Assembly: GCF_018732085.1 (NCBI RefSeq)
Contig: NZ_CP076103.1
Coordinates: 5,890,001 to 5,954,000, forward strand
Source: Lysobacter capsici
GTDB lineage: Bacteria > Pseudomonadota > Gammaproteobacteria > Xanthomonadales > Xanthomonadaceae
DNA length: 64,000 bases
Direction of reading: 5' to 3'
The position numbers and the translations under genes were made by a program. Positions 16,964 to 25,547 of the stretch are shown here, in pieces. Each line of letters begins with the position of its first letter. Positions within the stretch are counted from its first letter, which is position 1. A model generated the notes under the pieces. The model was not told the DNA's origin, did not search any database, and saw only the letters and a program-made list of their open reading frames with translations.

Positions 16964-17047
16964 GCAAATCGGCTTGCGCCGATAGATTTCGAGTTGTGGC
17001 ATGGCCCCGGCTGGCACCGGGATGGACGCAGACTACCGGCGGGGCCT

Positions 17048-17082
17048 AGTTAATGCAATACCTGAAGTATTGCGATTTAACT
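17048..17082. repeat. AT-rich imperfect palindrome
   Basis: AGTTAA, GCAATAC, a 5-base loop, GTATTGC and TTAACT form a nested inverted repeat of 35 bases in an AT-rich island (about 17048-17100) unlike its surroundings. It lies between convergent genes. It could be a terminator or a relic of an insertion; I cannot decide. Confidence 0.55.
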
Positions 17083-17127
17083 CATTGATTTTAATTGACC
17101 ACCAGTCGCCTTGGCGCCTGAGATGAC

Positions 17128-18063
17128 TCAGGGCGCCACATCCAGCGCGGCCCGCTTGGCCTGACGGCGCGCATCGCGCGACTGGCTGTAGTCGTTGTTG
17201 AAGGTCATCGCCTCCCACGAGCCGTAGCTCGGGTTCGGCAGCATCCACCAGCGTTCGCCGAACCAGTCGTGGTACTGCGCCAGCAGCGCGTCGCGGCCCT
17301 CGGGCGTGTTGGCCACGACCTGGACGAAGTCGCCCATCTGGTCGCCGAACTGCATCAGCACGCGGTATTGCTTGCCGGCCAGCAGGCGGCGGCAGTTCTT
17401 TTCGCTGCCGTTCTGCTCGCAGCCGTCGACCACCGTGCCCAGGCCGAGGAACACCGAATCGTCGGCGACCGGCAGGCCGGCCTGGCGCAGGTTGGCCAAG
17501 GTCGCGTCCTTCAGATGCACCGCGCGGTTGGACAGGTACAGCACCGTCACGCCCTTGGCCTGCGCGGCCTTGGCGAAATCGACCACGCCCGGCAGCGGCT
17601 TGGCCTTCTTCTCGGCGACCCAGGCGTCCCAGGTCACTTCGTCGTATTCCTTGCCGTCGCGGACCAGCCGCGCCTGATACGGCGAGTTGTCGAGCACGGT
17701 CTCGTCGACGTCCATCACCACCGCCGGCTTGAGGCCCTTGGCCGAATTGCCGCGCTCCTCGGGCACCAGCGCGTCCCAGTTGGGCTGCTTGAGCGCCACG
17801 TCGAGCTTGTCGGCGGCGGCGCGGTAGACCGTCTCGGTGGTCGCACGGTATTCGACCGAACGCTGCATCCACAGCACGGCGTTGAGGTTGTCGTCGGCGC
17901 CGCTCGGCTTGGCGTCCGCCGCGGCCGGCGCCGCCGCGGGCCTGGCATCGGCGGGCGTGGCGGACGCCGCGCTCGGCGGCGCCGGTTTGCAGGCGGCCAG
18001 GGCGAGCAGGCAGGCGAGCGTGGTCAGGGGCAGGGCGCGGATGTGCATGCGCGGTCGGTCCAT
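17128..18063 (-). CDS. HAD acid phosphatase / 5'-nucleotidase, lipoprotein e(P4) family
   Basis: A 311-residue lipoprotein (LACLLALAAC lipobox) with a class B/C-type HAD phosphatase domain. The nucleophile motif is VVMDVDETVLDNSPY, followed by the substrate-contacting WDAWV and VLYLSNRAV segments and MQFGDQMGDF, which holds the late metal-binding aspartates. Such enzymes remove phosphate from nucleotides at the cell surface and can help NAD or phosphate acquisition. After the lipobox comes an Ala/Pro-rich linker. The start is uncertain (18063, 18048 or 18165 are in frame); 18063 gives the best signal peptide. Confidence 0.9.
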   Translation of the reverse strand: MDRPRMHIRALPLTTLACLLALAACKPAPPSAASATPADARPAAAPAAADAKPSGADDNLNAVLWMQRSVEYRATTETVYRAAADKLDVALKQPNWDALVPEERGNSAKGLKPAVVMDVDETVLDNSPYQARLVRDGKEYDEVTWDAWVAEKKAKPLPGVVDFAKAAQAKGVTVLYLSNRAVHLKDATLANLRQAGLPVADDSVFLGLGTVVDGCEQNGSEKNCRRLLAGKQYRVLMQFGDQMGDFVQVVANTPEGRDALLAQYHDWFGERWWMLPNPSYGSWEAMTFNNDYSQSRDARRQAKRAALDVAP

Positions 18064-18192
18064 GGGAAAGGCGGGGAGTGTAGGCCGCGGCGCAAAACGG
18101 TGTCGATTCTCGACCGTTCGTCGGCCCGGGTTTGACCCGGTGCGGCCGGCGTCGTATATAGCCAATACGTTCTATAACCATTGAGTTATTAA

Positions 18193-18621
18193 ATGCCCGC
18201 CACCAGCCGCCTCGACGCCACCTTCGCCGCCCTGGCCGATCCGACCCGACGCGCGATCCTCGCCCGCCTGGCCCTCGGCGACGCCTCGGTGAACGAGCTC
18301 GCCGAGCCGTTCGCGATGAGCCAGCCGGCGATTTCCAAGCACCTCAAGGTGCTCGAAGGCGCCGGCCTGATCGCGCGCGGCCGCGATGCGCAGCGGCGGC
18401 CGTGCCGGATCCAGGCGCAGCCGCTCGGCGACGCCAACGCCTGGCTGGAGACCTACCGCCGCTTCTGGGAACAAAGCTTCGGCCAGCTCGATGCCGTGCT
18501 GGAACAGATGAAACGCGAGCGCGCCGCCGGCGCGGTCCGCCCCGAAAACCAGCCCGCCGCGAAACCCGCGCGCGGCGCCGCCACAGCCACCACCCCATCG
18601 ACCAAGAGGAAAACCCCATGA
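18193..18621 (+). CDS. ArsR-family winged-helix regulator
   Basis: A 142-residue protein whose first 90 residues form an ArsR-type DNA-binding domain: ALADPTRRAILARLA, then the recognition region AMSQPAISKHLKVLEGAGL. No metal-binding cysteines are visible, so it is of the type paired with AHSA1 proteins rather than a metal sensor. The tail after 110 is Pro/Ala-rich. Its stop overlaps the start of the next gene (ATGA), an arrangement common for such regulator/SRPBCC pairs. Confidence 0.92.
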   Translation: MPATSRLDATFAALADPTRRAILARLALGDASVNELAEPFAMSQPAISKHLKVLEGAGLIARGRDAQRRPCRIQAQPLGDANAWLETYRRFWEQSFGQLDAVLEQMKRERAAGAVRPENQPAAKPARGAATATTPSTKRKTP

Positions 18622-19103
18622 GCACCGACAGCCTGAAGATCGTCGCCCAGGGCGACCAAGAAATCGTCATCACCCGCCAGTTCGATGCAGCGCGCGAACT
18701 CGTATTCGAAGCCTGGACCACGCCGGCCCTGCTCAAGCGCTGGCTCGGCGTGTTCGGCGGCTGGTCGCTGGAGGTTTGCGACATCGACCTGCGCGCGGGC
18801 GGCGCGTTCCGCTACCTGTGGCGCAACGCCGAGGCGAACCTGGAAATCCGCGGCAGCTACAGCGAGATCCAGGCGCCCGAACGCATCTTCGGCAGCGAGC
18901 AGTTCGTCCAGCCCTTCGTCTCCGACGAAGCCATCGGCACCACCGTGTTCGAGGAACGCGACGGCCGCACCTACCTGCGCAACACCGTGCGGTATTCCAG
19001 CCAGGCCGCGCGCGACGGCGCGCTGCAATCGCCGATGGAACACGGCATGCGCGCGAGCTACGCCGCGCTCGACGCCTTGCTGGCGCAGCGCGATCCGGAC
19101 TGA
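18618..19103 (+). CDS. SRPBCC / AHSA1-domain protein
   Basis: A 161-residue SRPBCC (START-like) fold protein of the AHSA1 group: ITRQFDAARELVFEAWTTPA at the front, LRWL/GGWSLEVCDIDLRAGGAFRY in the middle and MEHGMRASYAALDALL at the C-terminal helix. These proteins have a deep hydrophobic pocket; their ligands are mostly unknown. Translational coupling to the ArsR regulator suggests that the regulator controls this operon. No catalytic residues can be named. Confidence 0.9.
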   Translation: MSTDSLKIVAQGDQEIVITRQFDAARELVFEAWTTPALLKRWLGVFGGWSLEVCDIDLRAGGAFRYLWRNAEANLEIRGSYSEIQAPERIFGSEQFVQPFVSDEAIGTTVFEERDGRTYLRNTVRYSSQAARDGALQSPMEHGMRASYAALDALLAQRDPD

Positions 19104-19155
19104 GTCGGGCGCGCCGCGCGTCGCGCCGCAGCGCCAGTGCGAAGCGTCGCAGGCA

Positions 19156-19686
19156 TCAGCGTTTGCGCGATGGCGACGCGGCGGGCGCGGCCACGTGCGC
19201 GATGCATTCGACCTCGACCTTCGCGCCCATCGCCAGGCCCGAGGCCGCCAACGCGCTGCGCGCCGGGAACGGCGCGCTGAAATGCGTGCGATAGACCTCG
19301 TTGAACGCCGGCCACTCGGCTATGTCGGCCAGGAACACCGTGCATTTGACGACATCGCGCATCGACGCGCCGTGGCGTTCGAGCACGCTGCGGATATTGA
19401 CCAAAGTCTGCTCGGCCTCGGCCCGGATGCCGCCCTTCGCCAAGGCGTTGCCGCTGCCCGGCACGGTGCCGATCTGCCCCGACAGGAACAACAGATCGCC
19501 GCTGCGCACCGCTTCGGAGAACGGCAGCGTGGCCGCGGCCGGATCGGGCGAGCCGAGGAATTCCGGCGCGCGCGCGTCGCCGGCGCACGCGGCCTGCGCC
19601 GCGAACAGCAGCGGCGCGGCGATAGCGAGACGGACGACGGAAACGCAATGGATCGCGGTGGATGTCATCGACGGGACGAGGCGCAT
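19156..19686 (-). CDS. Exported RidA-family protein
   Basis: A 176-residue protein with an N-terminal signal peptide (IHCVSVVRLAIAAPLLFAAQ, cleaved near ACA-GDA) and a RidA/YjgF domain: LFLSGQIGTVPGSG, then EQTLVNIRSVLERHGASM, DVVKCTVFLADI, and PARSALAASGLAMGAKVEVE. The conserved arginine in PARS, which binds the imine/enamine carboxylate in RidA enzymes, is present. RidA usually works in the cytoplasm; an exported form points to a different substrate. The start at 19686 has CGGAG 5 bases upstream. Confidence 0.88.
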   Translation of the reverse strand: MRLVPSMTSTAIHCVSVVRLAIAAPLLFAAQAACAGDARAPEFLGSPDPAAATLPFSEAVRSGDLLFLSGQIGTVPGSGNALAKGGIRAEAEQTLVNIRSVLERHGASMRDVVKCTVFLADIAEWPAFNEVYRTHFSAPFPARSALAASGLAMGAKVEVECIAHVAAPAASPSRKR

Positions 19687-19766
19687 GCGAACTCCGATTC
19701 GATACGGGGTGGTGGCTACGGTACTGCGATCATCGACACGAACGTCGCCGGGGCTCGTGTCCGCGC

Positions 19767-20306
19767 TCAACCGGCGTCGCCTTCGGCCGCATCGCGAGTC
19801 AGCCGGAAACGCCAGAAATCGCGCGTGCGTCCCTGCACGATACGCAACCCGCGCACCAGTTCATCGCGCTGGAAGCCGCATTTCTCCAGCACGTGCTGGC
19901 TGGGCACATTGACGTCGAGGCAATACGCCTCGACGTAGTCGTAACCGCGAATGTCCAGGCCCCAGTCGGCGATCGCCATGCAGGCTTCGCTGGCGATCCC
20001 GCGGCCCCAGTGTTCGGGATGCAGGTTGTAGGCGATCTCGCCGCCGCGCGGCGCCTCCCAGACGGTGTGGAAACCGACCGTGCCGATCAGTTCGTCCAGG
20101 TCGTCGACGATCGCGAACAACGCTGGCGCGTCGCGATCGAACGGTTTGGACGCGATGATCTCCGGGTACAACACCTCGATGCCGTCGAGCTTCCAGCTGG
20201 TGTGCTCGACCGCGCCCGGCAGCGACAAGTAGGCGAACCAGGCCGGCGCATCGGCCATCGTCATCGGACGCAGGTGCAGGCCGACGCGATGCAGCCGCGG
20301 CATCAT
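19767..20306 (-). CDS. GNAT acetyltransferase, RimJ/RimL-like
   Basis: A 179-residue GNAT protein. LHLRPMTMADAPAWFAYLSL begins the fold, IGTVGFHTVW and EIAYNLHPEHWGRGIASEA give the acetyl-CoA binding loop, and HVLEKCGFQRDEL is the usual terminal motif. RimJ/RimL relatives acetylate N-termini of proteins or small molecules; the substrate is unknown. The chosen ATG overlaps the stop of the next gene upstream (ATGA), so it is the second gene of a two-gene GNAT operon. Confidence 0.9.
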   Translation of the reverse strand: MMPRLHRVGLHLRPMTMADAPAWFAYLSLPGAVEHTSWKLDGIEVLYPEIIASKPFDRDAPALFAIVDDLDELIGTVGFHTVWEAPRGGEIAYNLHPEHWGRGIASEACMAIADWGLDIRGYDYVEAYCLDVNVPSQHVLEKCGFQRDELVRGLRIVQGRTRDFWRFRLTRDAAEGDAG

Positions 20307-20812
20307 GCCGGCGGTGCGCCCGGCACCGATGCCACCTGCAAGGACACTTGCTTGGCGCCGTCGGCGACCCACTGCGTGCCGACCTCATCGAAGCCGTAGC
20401 GCGCGTGGAAGCGGCTCGACACTTCATTGAACGGGACGATGTAGAACTCGCAGGTCACCTGCGCGAAGCCGCGTTCGCGCGCGAACGCGAACAGGTCGTC
20501 GTAAAGCAGGCCGCCGAGCCCGCGGCCCTGGTGGCGGCCGGCCACGGCGATGCGGTCGACGTAGAGAAAGGCCGGATAGCGCTGCGAAAACCACAGGTAA
20601 TTGGGGCTGTCGTAGTCGGCGCCCTGCGCGAACGCGAGCAGGAACGCGACCACGGCGTCGCCGTCGCAGGCGACGCGGTGATAGACCGATTCGCGATCCA
20701 GCCGGGCCAGGCGCTGCGCGTCGAGCGGGCTCATCAGCGCTTCGGATTCGAGGTTGAGGGCGAGGATCGCCGGGTAGTCGGCGGCGGTGACGGGGCGGAT
20801 ATGCAGGCTCAT
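20303..20812 (-). CDS. GNAT acetyltransferase
   Basis: A 169-residue GNAT protein with LHIRPVTAADYPAILALNLE at its front, LYVDRIAVAGRHQGRGLGGL carrying the acetyl-CoA pyrophosphate loop (GRHQGRGLG), and FHARYGFDEVG near the end. It resembles the predicted acetyltransferases of the YjgM/DUF-type GNAT group; the acceptor is unknown. It is the first gene of a coupled pair with the RimJ-like gene. The start at 20812 places homology directly at the N-terminus. Confidence 0.9.
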   Translation of the reverse strand: MSLHIRPVTAADYPAILALNLESEALMSPLDAQRLARLDRESVYHRVACDGDAVVAFLLAFAQGADYDSPNYLWFSQRYPAFLYVDRIAVAGRHQGRGLGGLLYDDLFAFARERGFAQVTCEFYIVPFNEVSSRFHARYGFDEVGTQWVADGAKQVSLQVASVPGAPPA

Positions 20813-20911
20813 GCGGGCAGTATGCGCGAGCGGTCGCTGCGTGTGCGCATGGGGGTTGGCGGCATGTGCGCGCAATGCGGGGGTTGATGATCGCGCCGGG
20901 GCATGCGGTTA

Positions 20912-20994
20912 CGCGGTCGCGGCTTGCGCCGCTCCTACAGGGCGCGATCGAAGCACGGCTGCTGCCTGTAGGAGCGGCGCAAGCCGCGACCGCG
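20912..20994. repeat. REP-like inverted pair, family C
   Basis: CGCGGTCGCGGCTTGCGCCG, CTCCTACAG and the exact complement 20 bases on form a long hairpin. The family recurs at 35840-35932 and 37341-37374 and in diverged form makes up the array at 59621-60565. Confidence 0.9.
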
Positions 20995-21054
20995 CCACCT
21001 CGACTACGACGTGATCGCATCCGAACGACTACGCGCCAGGATGCCCCGCTCCAC

Positions 21055-22077
21055 TCAGGTAGGCGTCCCCACCTCGTCCCAATCCTGCTCATCGAACCGC
21101 AACAGCCAATTCAACGCGTAATGACGCTCGTACACCACGCTGGGATGCAGACCGATCGGCGGCTCGCGTTCGTCCAGACGCGCCTGCCGCACCAGCCAAT
21201 GTCGCCGGTACAGGCCGTCGAGCGCGTCCAGCAACTCCGGCAACGGCCGCAAGCTCGCCCGGGCGATCTGCGCTTGATCGGCATGATCGATCGCGACGCG
21301 CGCGATCTGCCCCGCATCGCAGATCGCGGTCGGCGGCGGCAGGCCGTCGCTCAGGCCCAGGGCCCATTGCAGCAAGGCGGCGCTTTCGTAACGCCAGCCG
21401 TGGTTGGCCCAGGTTTCCTCGTCGGGCGCGTCGTGTTCGATGAAGCTGCGCTCGACCGGGGTCAACGCGGCCACGCCGGCGCCGAGTTTGGTCGCGATGT
21501 CCTGCAACGACAGCGGCTCGGAACTCAACGATTCGGCGCGCACCGCGACCGCGCACAGCGCGAGCATGCGGCGCATGGTTTCCTCCGGCGTGCGCAGGCG
21601 GACCTCGCCCGCGCCGAGCACCGGCGGCAGATGCGCCGGCGAATGCGCGCCGAGGCGTTCGAGTTCGGCCTCGCTGCGCGCCTTGCGTTCGCGCGCATCG
21701 GGCGGGTACGGCAGGGCCGCATCGGCTTCGACCGCCGGTTCGCCCTGGCTCGCCAGCACGTTGCCGGCGGCGTCGCGCACGCTGCCGTCGGGCAGGAAGC
21801 ACAGCACGTTGGCGGCTTCGCCCCAGGCGGCGAGCGCATCGAAGTCCTGGTCCTCGACTTCGAAACTGTAGTGCGTCTGCACGCGTTGCAGATGGCGCAA
21901 CACGCCGAAGGTACGCGCGTCCATGCCTTCGACCGTGCTGAGCACGTAGCCGACGAAGCCTTGCAGGTGCGGCACCAGTTCCGGATCGCTGCGGTCGCGG
22001 CGGGCCGGCGGTTCGCGCAGGAACCGCGGTTCCGGCGGCGAGGCGAGCGTGGAGTAGGCGTTGATCAGCAGGCTCAT
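21055..22077 (-). CDS. DUF4272-domain protein
   Basis: A 340-residue soluble protein. The second half carries the DUF4272 pattern: RLRTPEETMRRMLALCAVAV, TPVERSFIEHDAPDEETW, and WRYESAALLQWALGL, ending VVYERHYALNWLLRF. The first half (SLLINAYSTL..., HYSFEVEDQDFDAL) is a conserved N-terminal part of these proteins. The family is widespread and uncharacterised. The ATG at 22077 (MSLLINAYS) matches the family start; the upstream in-frame extension is low complexity. No neighbour explains its role. Confidence 0.88.
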   Translation of the reverse strand: MSLLINAYSTLASPPEPRFLREPPARRDRSDPELVPHLQGFVGYVLSTVEGMDARTFGVLRHLQRVQTHYSFEVEDQDFDALAAWGEAANVLCFLPDGSVRDAAGNVLASQGEPAVEADAALPYPPDARERKARSEAELERLGAHSPAHLPPVLGAGEVRLRTPEETMRRMLALCAVAVRAESLSSEPLSLQDIATKLGAGVAALTPVERSFIEHDAPDEETWANHGWRYESAALLQWALGLSDGLPPPTAICDAGQIARVAIDHADQAQIARASLRPLPELLDALDGLYRRHWLVRQARLDEREPPIGLHPSVVYERHYALNWLLRFDEQDWDEVGTPT

Positions 22078-22215
22078 GGCGTTGCACGGTCGGGGGACGA
22101 TGCGAGCAAGACTAGCCGATTCGGGGCGTGGGTTCGTGGGGATCGGTTGTGTTGTGGGACGAGAAGCAAATCCCCCGGCGCAGTGGTTTGCGCCGCTTCG
22201 TTGCAATGACGCAGG

Positions 22216-22241
22216 CGCCCACCCCCTTTTTCAAAGTGGGC
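22216..22241. repeat. Family D palindrome, short copy
   Basis: GCGCCCACCCCCTTTTTCAA AGTGGGC: a hairpin with stem CCCAC/GTGGG-like arms around CTTTTTCAAAG. It is the half unit also seen in the duplicated block at 51499-51873. Confidence 0.7.
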
Positions 22242-22391
22242 TAGTTGTCTGCGGGTTCTGTGGATCGAAGGACGCAGGCATACGGCGCTGGCTTGAGGCT
22301 CGTGAGCGGTGAGCGGAACTCTAACCAAAGCCAACGGCCAACGGCGTTTACCGCGCCAGTCCGACGCATCCACCACCCGCTACGCAAGCAT

Positions 22392-22436
22392 TCCCCCCTT
22401 TGAAAAAGGGGGGCCAGAGGGGATTTGCTCTTGCTC
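22392..22436. repeat. REP-like palindrome, family D
   Basis: CCCCCCTTTGAAAAAGGGGG followed by GCCAGAGGGGATTTGCTC. Same family as in 46371-46553 and 51499-51873 and, inside a gene, 34588-34902. It lies 31 bases beyond the rep stop on the minus strand and could end its transcript (inference). Confidence 0.88.
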
Positions 22437-22466
22437 TGCAGTTAGCCGCAAAGCAACCCAAACCCC

Positions 22467-24446
22467 TCACCCGTCCAACAACGCCTTGATCGCCGCAAAC
22501 CCCGCCGTAGCGCGCTCATGCTTGCGCGCCGCATCGGCCACCGGATCGGCGCCGTCGCGCTGCACCTCGTCGGCCGGCAGTTCGTCGATGAAGCGGCTCG
22601 GCTTGAGCCGGATGCGCTCGCCCCAGCGCTGGGTTTCGCGCGCATGCGACAGGTACAACGCTTCCTTGGCGCGGGTGATGCCCACGTACATCAGGCGCCG
22701 TTCCTCGTCGAGATGGCCCTCGTCCAGGCTGGCGTCGTGCGGCAGGTTGCCGTCTTCCACGCCGACGATGAATACGTAGCGAAACTCCAGGCCCTTCGCC
22801 GCATGCAAGGTCATCAGCCGCACCTGATTGCCGGCGTCGCCCTTGTCGGCATGCGACAGCAAGGCCAGCTGCGCGGCCAGTTCGCCCGGGCCCGAGCCCT
22901 TGCCACCGTCGAACCAACCCGACAGTTCGGCGAGGTTTTCCTTGCGCCGCTGGAACGAGGCTTCGTCCTTGCACTGGGCGCGGATCGACGCCAGCAGGCC
23001 GCTGCGTTCGGCCAGCACGCCGACCAGTTCGGCCGGGCTGATCTTCTGCGCTTCGCTGCGCAGGAAACGCACGATCTGCACGAAGCCGTCGAGCGCATTG
23101 CCGGCGCGCGGAGTCAGCTGCTTGATCGCGTTGATCGATTCGGCCATGCGCGACATCGGCATCTGCGCGTGCTGGGCCATCTCGGCCAGCTTGGCCAGGG
23201 TGGTCGCGCCGATCTCGCGCTTGGGCGAGGTGACCGCGCGCAGGAACGCCGCGTCGTCGTCCGGGTTGGCGATCAGCCGCAGCCACGACAGCGCGTCCTT
23301 GACCTCATGCCGTTCCAGGAACGCGGTCCCGCCGCTGAGGTGATACGGCACGCGCAGCAACTGCAGCGCTTTTTCCAGCGCGCGGCTTTGGTGGTTGCCG
23401 CGGAACAGGATGCAGAAATCCAGCCACGGCGCTTCGTTCTTCTGCGCCAGGAACTGGATCTCGGCGGCGACCTTCTCCGCCTCGTGCGCGCTGTCGCGGC
23501 ATTCCCACACCCGGATGCGCTCGCCGTCGGCTTGGTCGCTCCACAGGGTCTTGGGGTATTCGTGCGGGTTGTTGGCGATCAGCGCGTTGGCCGCGCGCAG
23601 CACCCGGTTGCTGCAACGGTAGTTCTGTTCGAGCTTGATGATCTCCAGGCTCGGATAGTCCTTGCCCAGCTCGAGCAGGTTGTCCGGGTTGGCGCCGCGC
23701 CAGGCGTAGATCGACTGGTCGTCGTCGCCCACGCAGGTGAACAGGCCGCGCGGCCCGGCGATCGCCTTGAGCAGGCGGTACTGGGCGTCGTTGGTGTCCT
23801 GGCACTCGTCGACCAGCAGATAGCCGATGCGTTCGCGCCAGGCCAGCTGTACGTCGGTGTCGGCTTCCAGCAACTGCACCGGCAGCCGGATCAGGTCGTC
23901 GAAATCGACCGCGTTGAACGTGCTCAGACGCGCCTGGTACAGCTGGTACAGCACCGCCGCTTCCATCTCGCGCGGGCTGCGCGATTCGGCCAGCGCCTGT
24001 TCCGGCGACAGGCCGGCGTTCTTCGCGCGCGAGATCAGGTTGCGCATGTCGTCGATCACGTCGGGCTTGGTGCCGGCCGGCAGCAGGTCCTTGATCTGGG
24101 CGTTGCTGTCGTCGCTGTCGAACACGCTGAAGCCGCGGCGCAGGCCGAGCTTGGCGTGTTCGAACTGCAGGAATTTCAACCCCAGCGCGTGGAAGGTGCA
24201 GATGGTCAGGCCTTCGGCGCCGTCGCCCTTGATCCGCCGGGCCACGCGCTCGCGCATTTCCTTGGCCGACTTGTTGGTGAAGGTGATCGCGGCGATGCGC
24301 TTGGCCGGCATCCGGCCCGAGGCGATCAGGTGGGCGATCTTCTCGACGATCACGCGGGTCTTGCCGCTGCCGGCGCCGGCGAGCACGAGCAAGGGGCCCT
24401 CGGTTGCGAGAACGGCGGCGCGTTGGGGGGGATTGAGGCCGTGCAT
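22467..24446 (-). CDS. rep: ATP-dependent DNA helicase Rep
   Basis: A 659-residue superfamily 1A helicase (3' to 5') that helps restart or clear blocked replication forks. Motifs are in order: Q-type MHGLNPPQRAAV, Walker A AGAGSGKT (about 23-30), motif Ia AITFTNKSA, motif II VDECQDTN, motif III GDDDQSIYAWRGA, motif IV LEQNYRCS, V TLHAAKGLEF and VI YVGITRAKEALYLSH. The start and FHALGLKFLQFE distinguish Rep from UvrD/PcrA. Full length; ATG at 24446 follows a 200-bp gap. Confidence 0.96.
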   Translation of the reverse strand: MHGLNPPQRAAVLATEGPLLVLAGAGSGKTRVIVEKIAHLIASGRMPAKRIAAITFTNKSAKEMRERVARRIKGDGAEGLTICTFHALGLKFLQFEHAKLGLRRGFSVFDSDDSNAQIKDLLPAGTKPDVIDDMRNLISRAKNAGLSPEQALAESRSPREMEAAVLYQLYQARLSTFNAVDFDDLIRLPVQLLEADTDVQLAWRERIGYLLVDECQDTNDAQYRLLKAIAGPRGLFTCVGDDDQSIYAWRGANPDNLLELGKDYPSLEIIKLEQNYRCSNRVLRAANALIANNPHEYPKTLWSDQADGERIRVWECRDSAHEAEKVAAEIQFLAQKNEAPWLDFCILFRGNHQSRALEKALQLLRVPYHLSGGTAFLERHEVKDALSWLRLIANPDDDAAFLRAVTSPKREIGATTLAKLAEMAQHAQMPMSRMAESINAIKQLTPRAGNALDGFVQIVRFLRSEAQKISPAELVGVLAERSGLLASIRAQCKDEASFQRRKENLAELSGWFDGGKGSGPGELAAQLALLSHADKGDAGNQVRLMTLHAAKGLEFRYVFIVGVEDGNLPHDASLDEGHLDEERRLMYVGITRAKEALYLSHARETQRWGERIRLKPSRFIDELPADEVQRDGADPVADAARKHERATAGFAAIKALLDG

Positions 24447-24645
24447 GAGGTCTACGTCGCCGACGGAAGGCCGGCCCGGCGCGGCAGTTTATATGACGCA
24501 GACCGTTGGGCCGTGTCCGATCCGGTCGCGCCGGCCGCCGGGACGAACCGGGCGATATTCGCAACCGATGCGATTGGCGGCGCACACGCCGCGGCGTATG
24601 GTTGGCGGCATCGCAGCGACGGTCCGCGCGGACCGAGGGGACGTC

Positions 24646-25401
24646 ATGAAACGCTTCGCCGCCATCGCATTGGGCCTGTGCAGCTTGGGTCTGTGCGGCT
24701 TGAGTCTGTACAGCCCCGCCGCGCTCGCCGCCGACGACGCGCCGCCGCAGGCCGCCGCGGTCGGCGCCGAGAGCGATCTGATGACCCGCGACGAATACGA
24801 CAAGCGCAGCCGCGTCGCGCTGACCCATCCCAACGAGCTGTGGCGCCTGTACGGCAGCCGCGCCGCCGCGCGCGGCGACTGGGACGACGCGTTCCGGCAT
24901 TTCCGCCGCGCCGCCGGTTTCGCCGACAAATATTCGCAGCACCGCCTGAGCCTGATGTACTGGCACGGCGTGGGCGCCCCGCGCGACCGCGCGCTGGCCT
25001 ACGCCTGGGCCGACGTCGCCGCCGAGCGCCAGTACCCGCAGTTCCTGCTGCTGCGCGAGAAGATGTGGCTGGAGCTCGACGAAGCCGAACGCACCCGCGC
25101 GCTGCGCGAGGGCCAGGCGATCTACGACCGCTACGGCGACCAGGCCGCCAAGCCGCGCTTCGAACGCGCCGTGGCCCAGTCCAGGCGGCAGATCACCGGC
25201 AGCCGCCTGGGCGATGTCGGCAAACTGCAGGTGTTCGCGCCCGGCCCGACCGGCTGGACCGATCCGGGCACGGTCGATCTCAACCAGATGTTGAACGAGT
25301 GGCGCTGGGACAGCGGCCGCTACTGGGCCGCCGAGGACGTGATCTGGCGCCACGGCAATGTCGAGGTCGGGCCGGCCGAGGTCGCGCCGCGCAGCCAGTA
25401 G
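24646..25401 (+). CDS. Secreted Sel1-repeat-like protein
   Basis: A 251-residue exported protein: signal peptide (MKRFAAIALGLCSLGLCGLS, cleaved near ALA-ADD) and at least one Sel1-like alpha-hairpin, WDDAFRHFRRAAGFADKYSQ followed by HRLSLMYWHGVGAPRDRALA and YAWADVAAER. Sel1 repeats mediate protein contacts. The C-terminal part (LGDVGKLQVFAPG..., WRWDSGRYWAAEDVIWRHGN) is unlike known domains. GAGGGGACGTC before the ATG is a fair ribosome site. It is probably a periplasmic scaffold or regulator; exact role unknown. Confidence 0.82.
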   Translation: MKRFAAIALGLCSLGLCGLSLYSPAALAADDAPPQAAAVGAESDLMTRDEYDKRSRVALTHPNELWRLYGSRAAARGDWDDAFRHFRRAAGFADKYSQHRLSLMYWHGVGAPRDRALAYAWADVAAERQYPQFLLLREKMWLELDEAERTRALREGQAIYDRYGDQAAKPRFERAVAQSRRQITGSRLGDVGKLQVFAPGPTGWTDPGTVDLNQMLNEWRWDSGRYWAAEDVIWRHGNVEVGPAEVAPRSQ

Positions 25402-25529
25402 CGCGGATTGCGCCGGACGGCTGAGCGACCGGATCGGCGCGCAAGCCTGTACGGCCGACCCATCCGGGGTTCTGCGCCTGGCCGAAAACCGCGCCGATCG
25501 CCGCGTCAAGTCTGTAGCGCCGCGCCCGC

Positions 25530-25547
25530 GCGGCCTAAACTGGCCGC
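25530..25547 (+). promoter_or_regulatory. Possible -10 element in a hairpin directly before tdk
   Basis: GCGGCC, TAAACT and GGCCGC abut the tdk ATG. TAAACT resembles a -10 box only 6 bases from the start codon, and no Shine-Dalgarno sequence is visible. This layout would give a leaderless or nearly leaderless mRNA. The 6-bp GC stem could alternatively be translational control if transcription starts upstream. Inference only. Confidence 0.4.

Noticed and set aside
16985..17100. tRNA or tRNA-derived integration site
   Set aside because: CCACCA-like bases are present but no cloverleaf with T-loop GTTCGA or acceptor stem can be formed.
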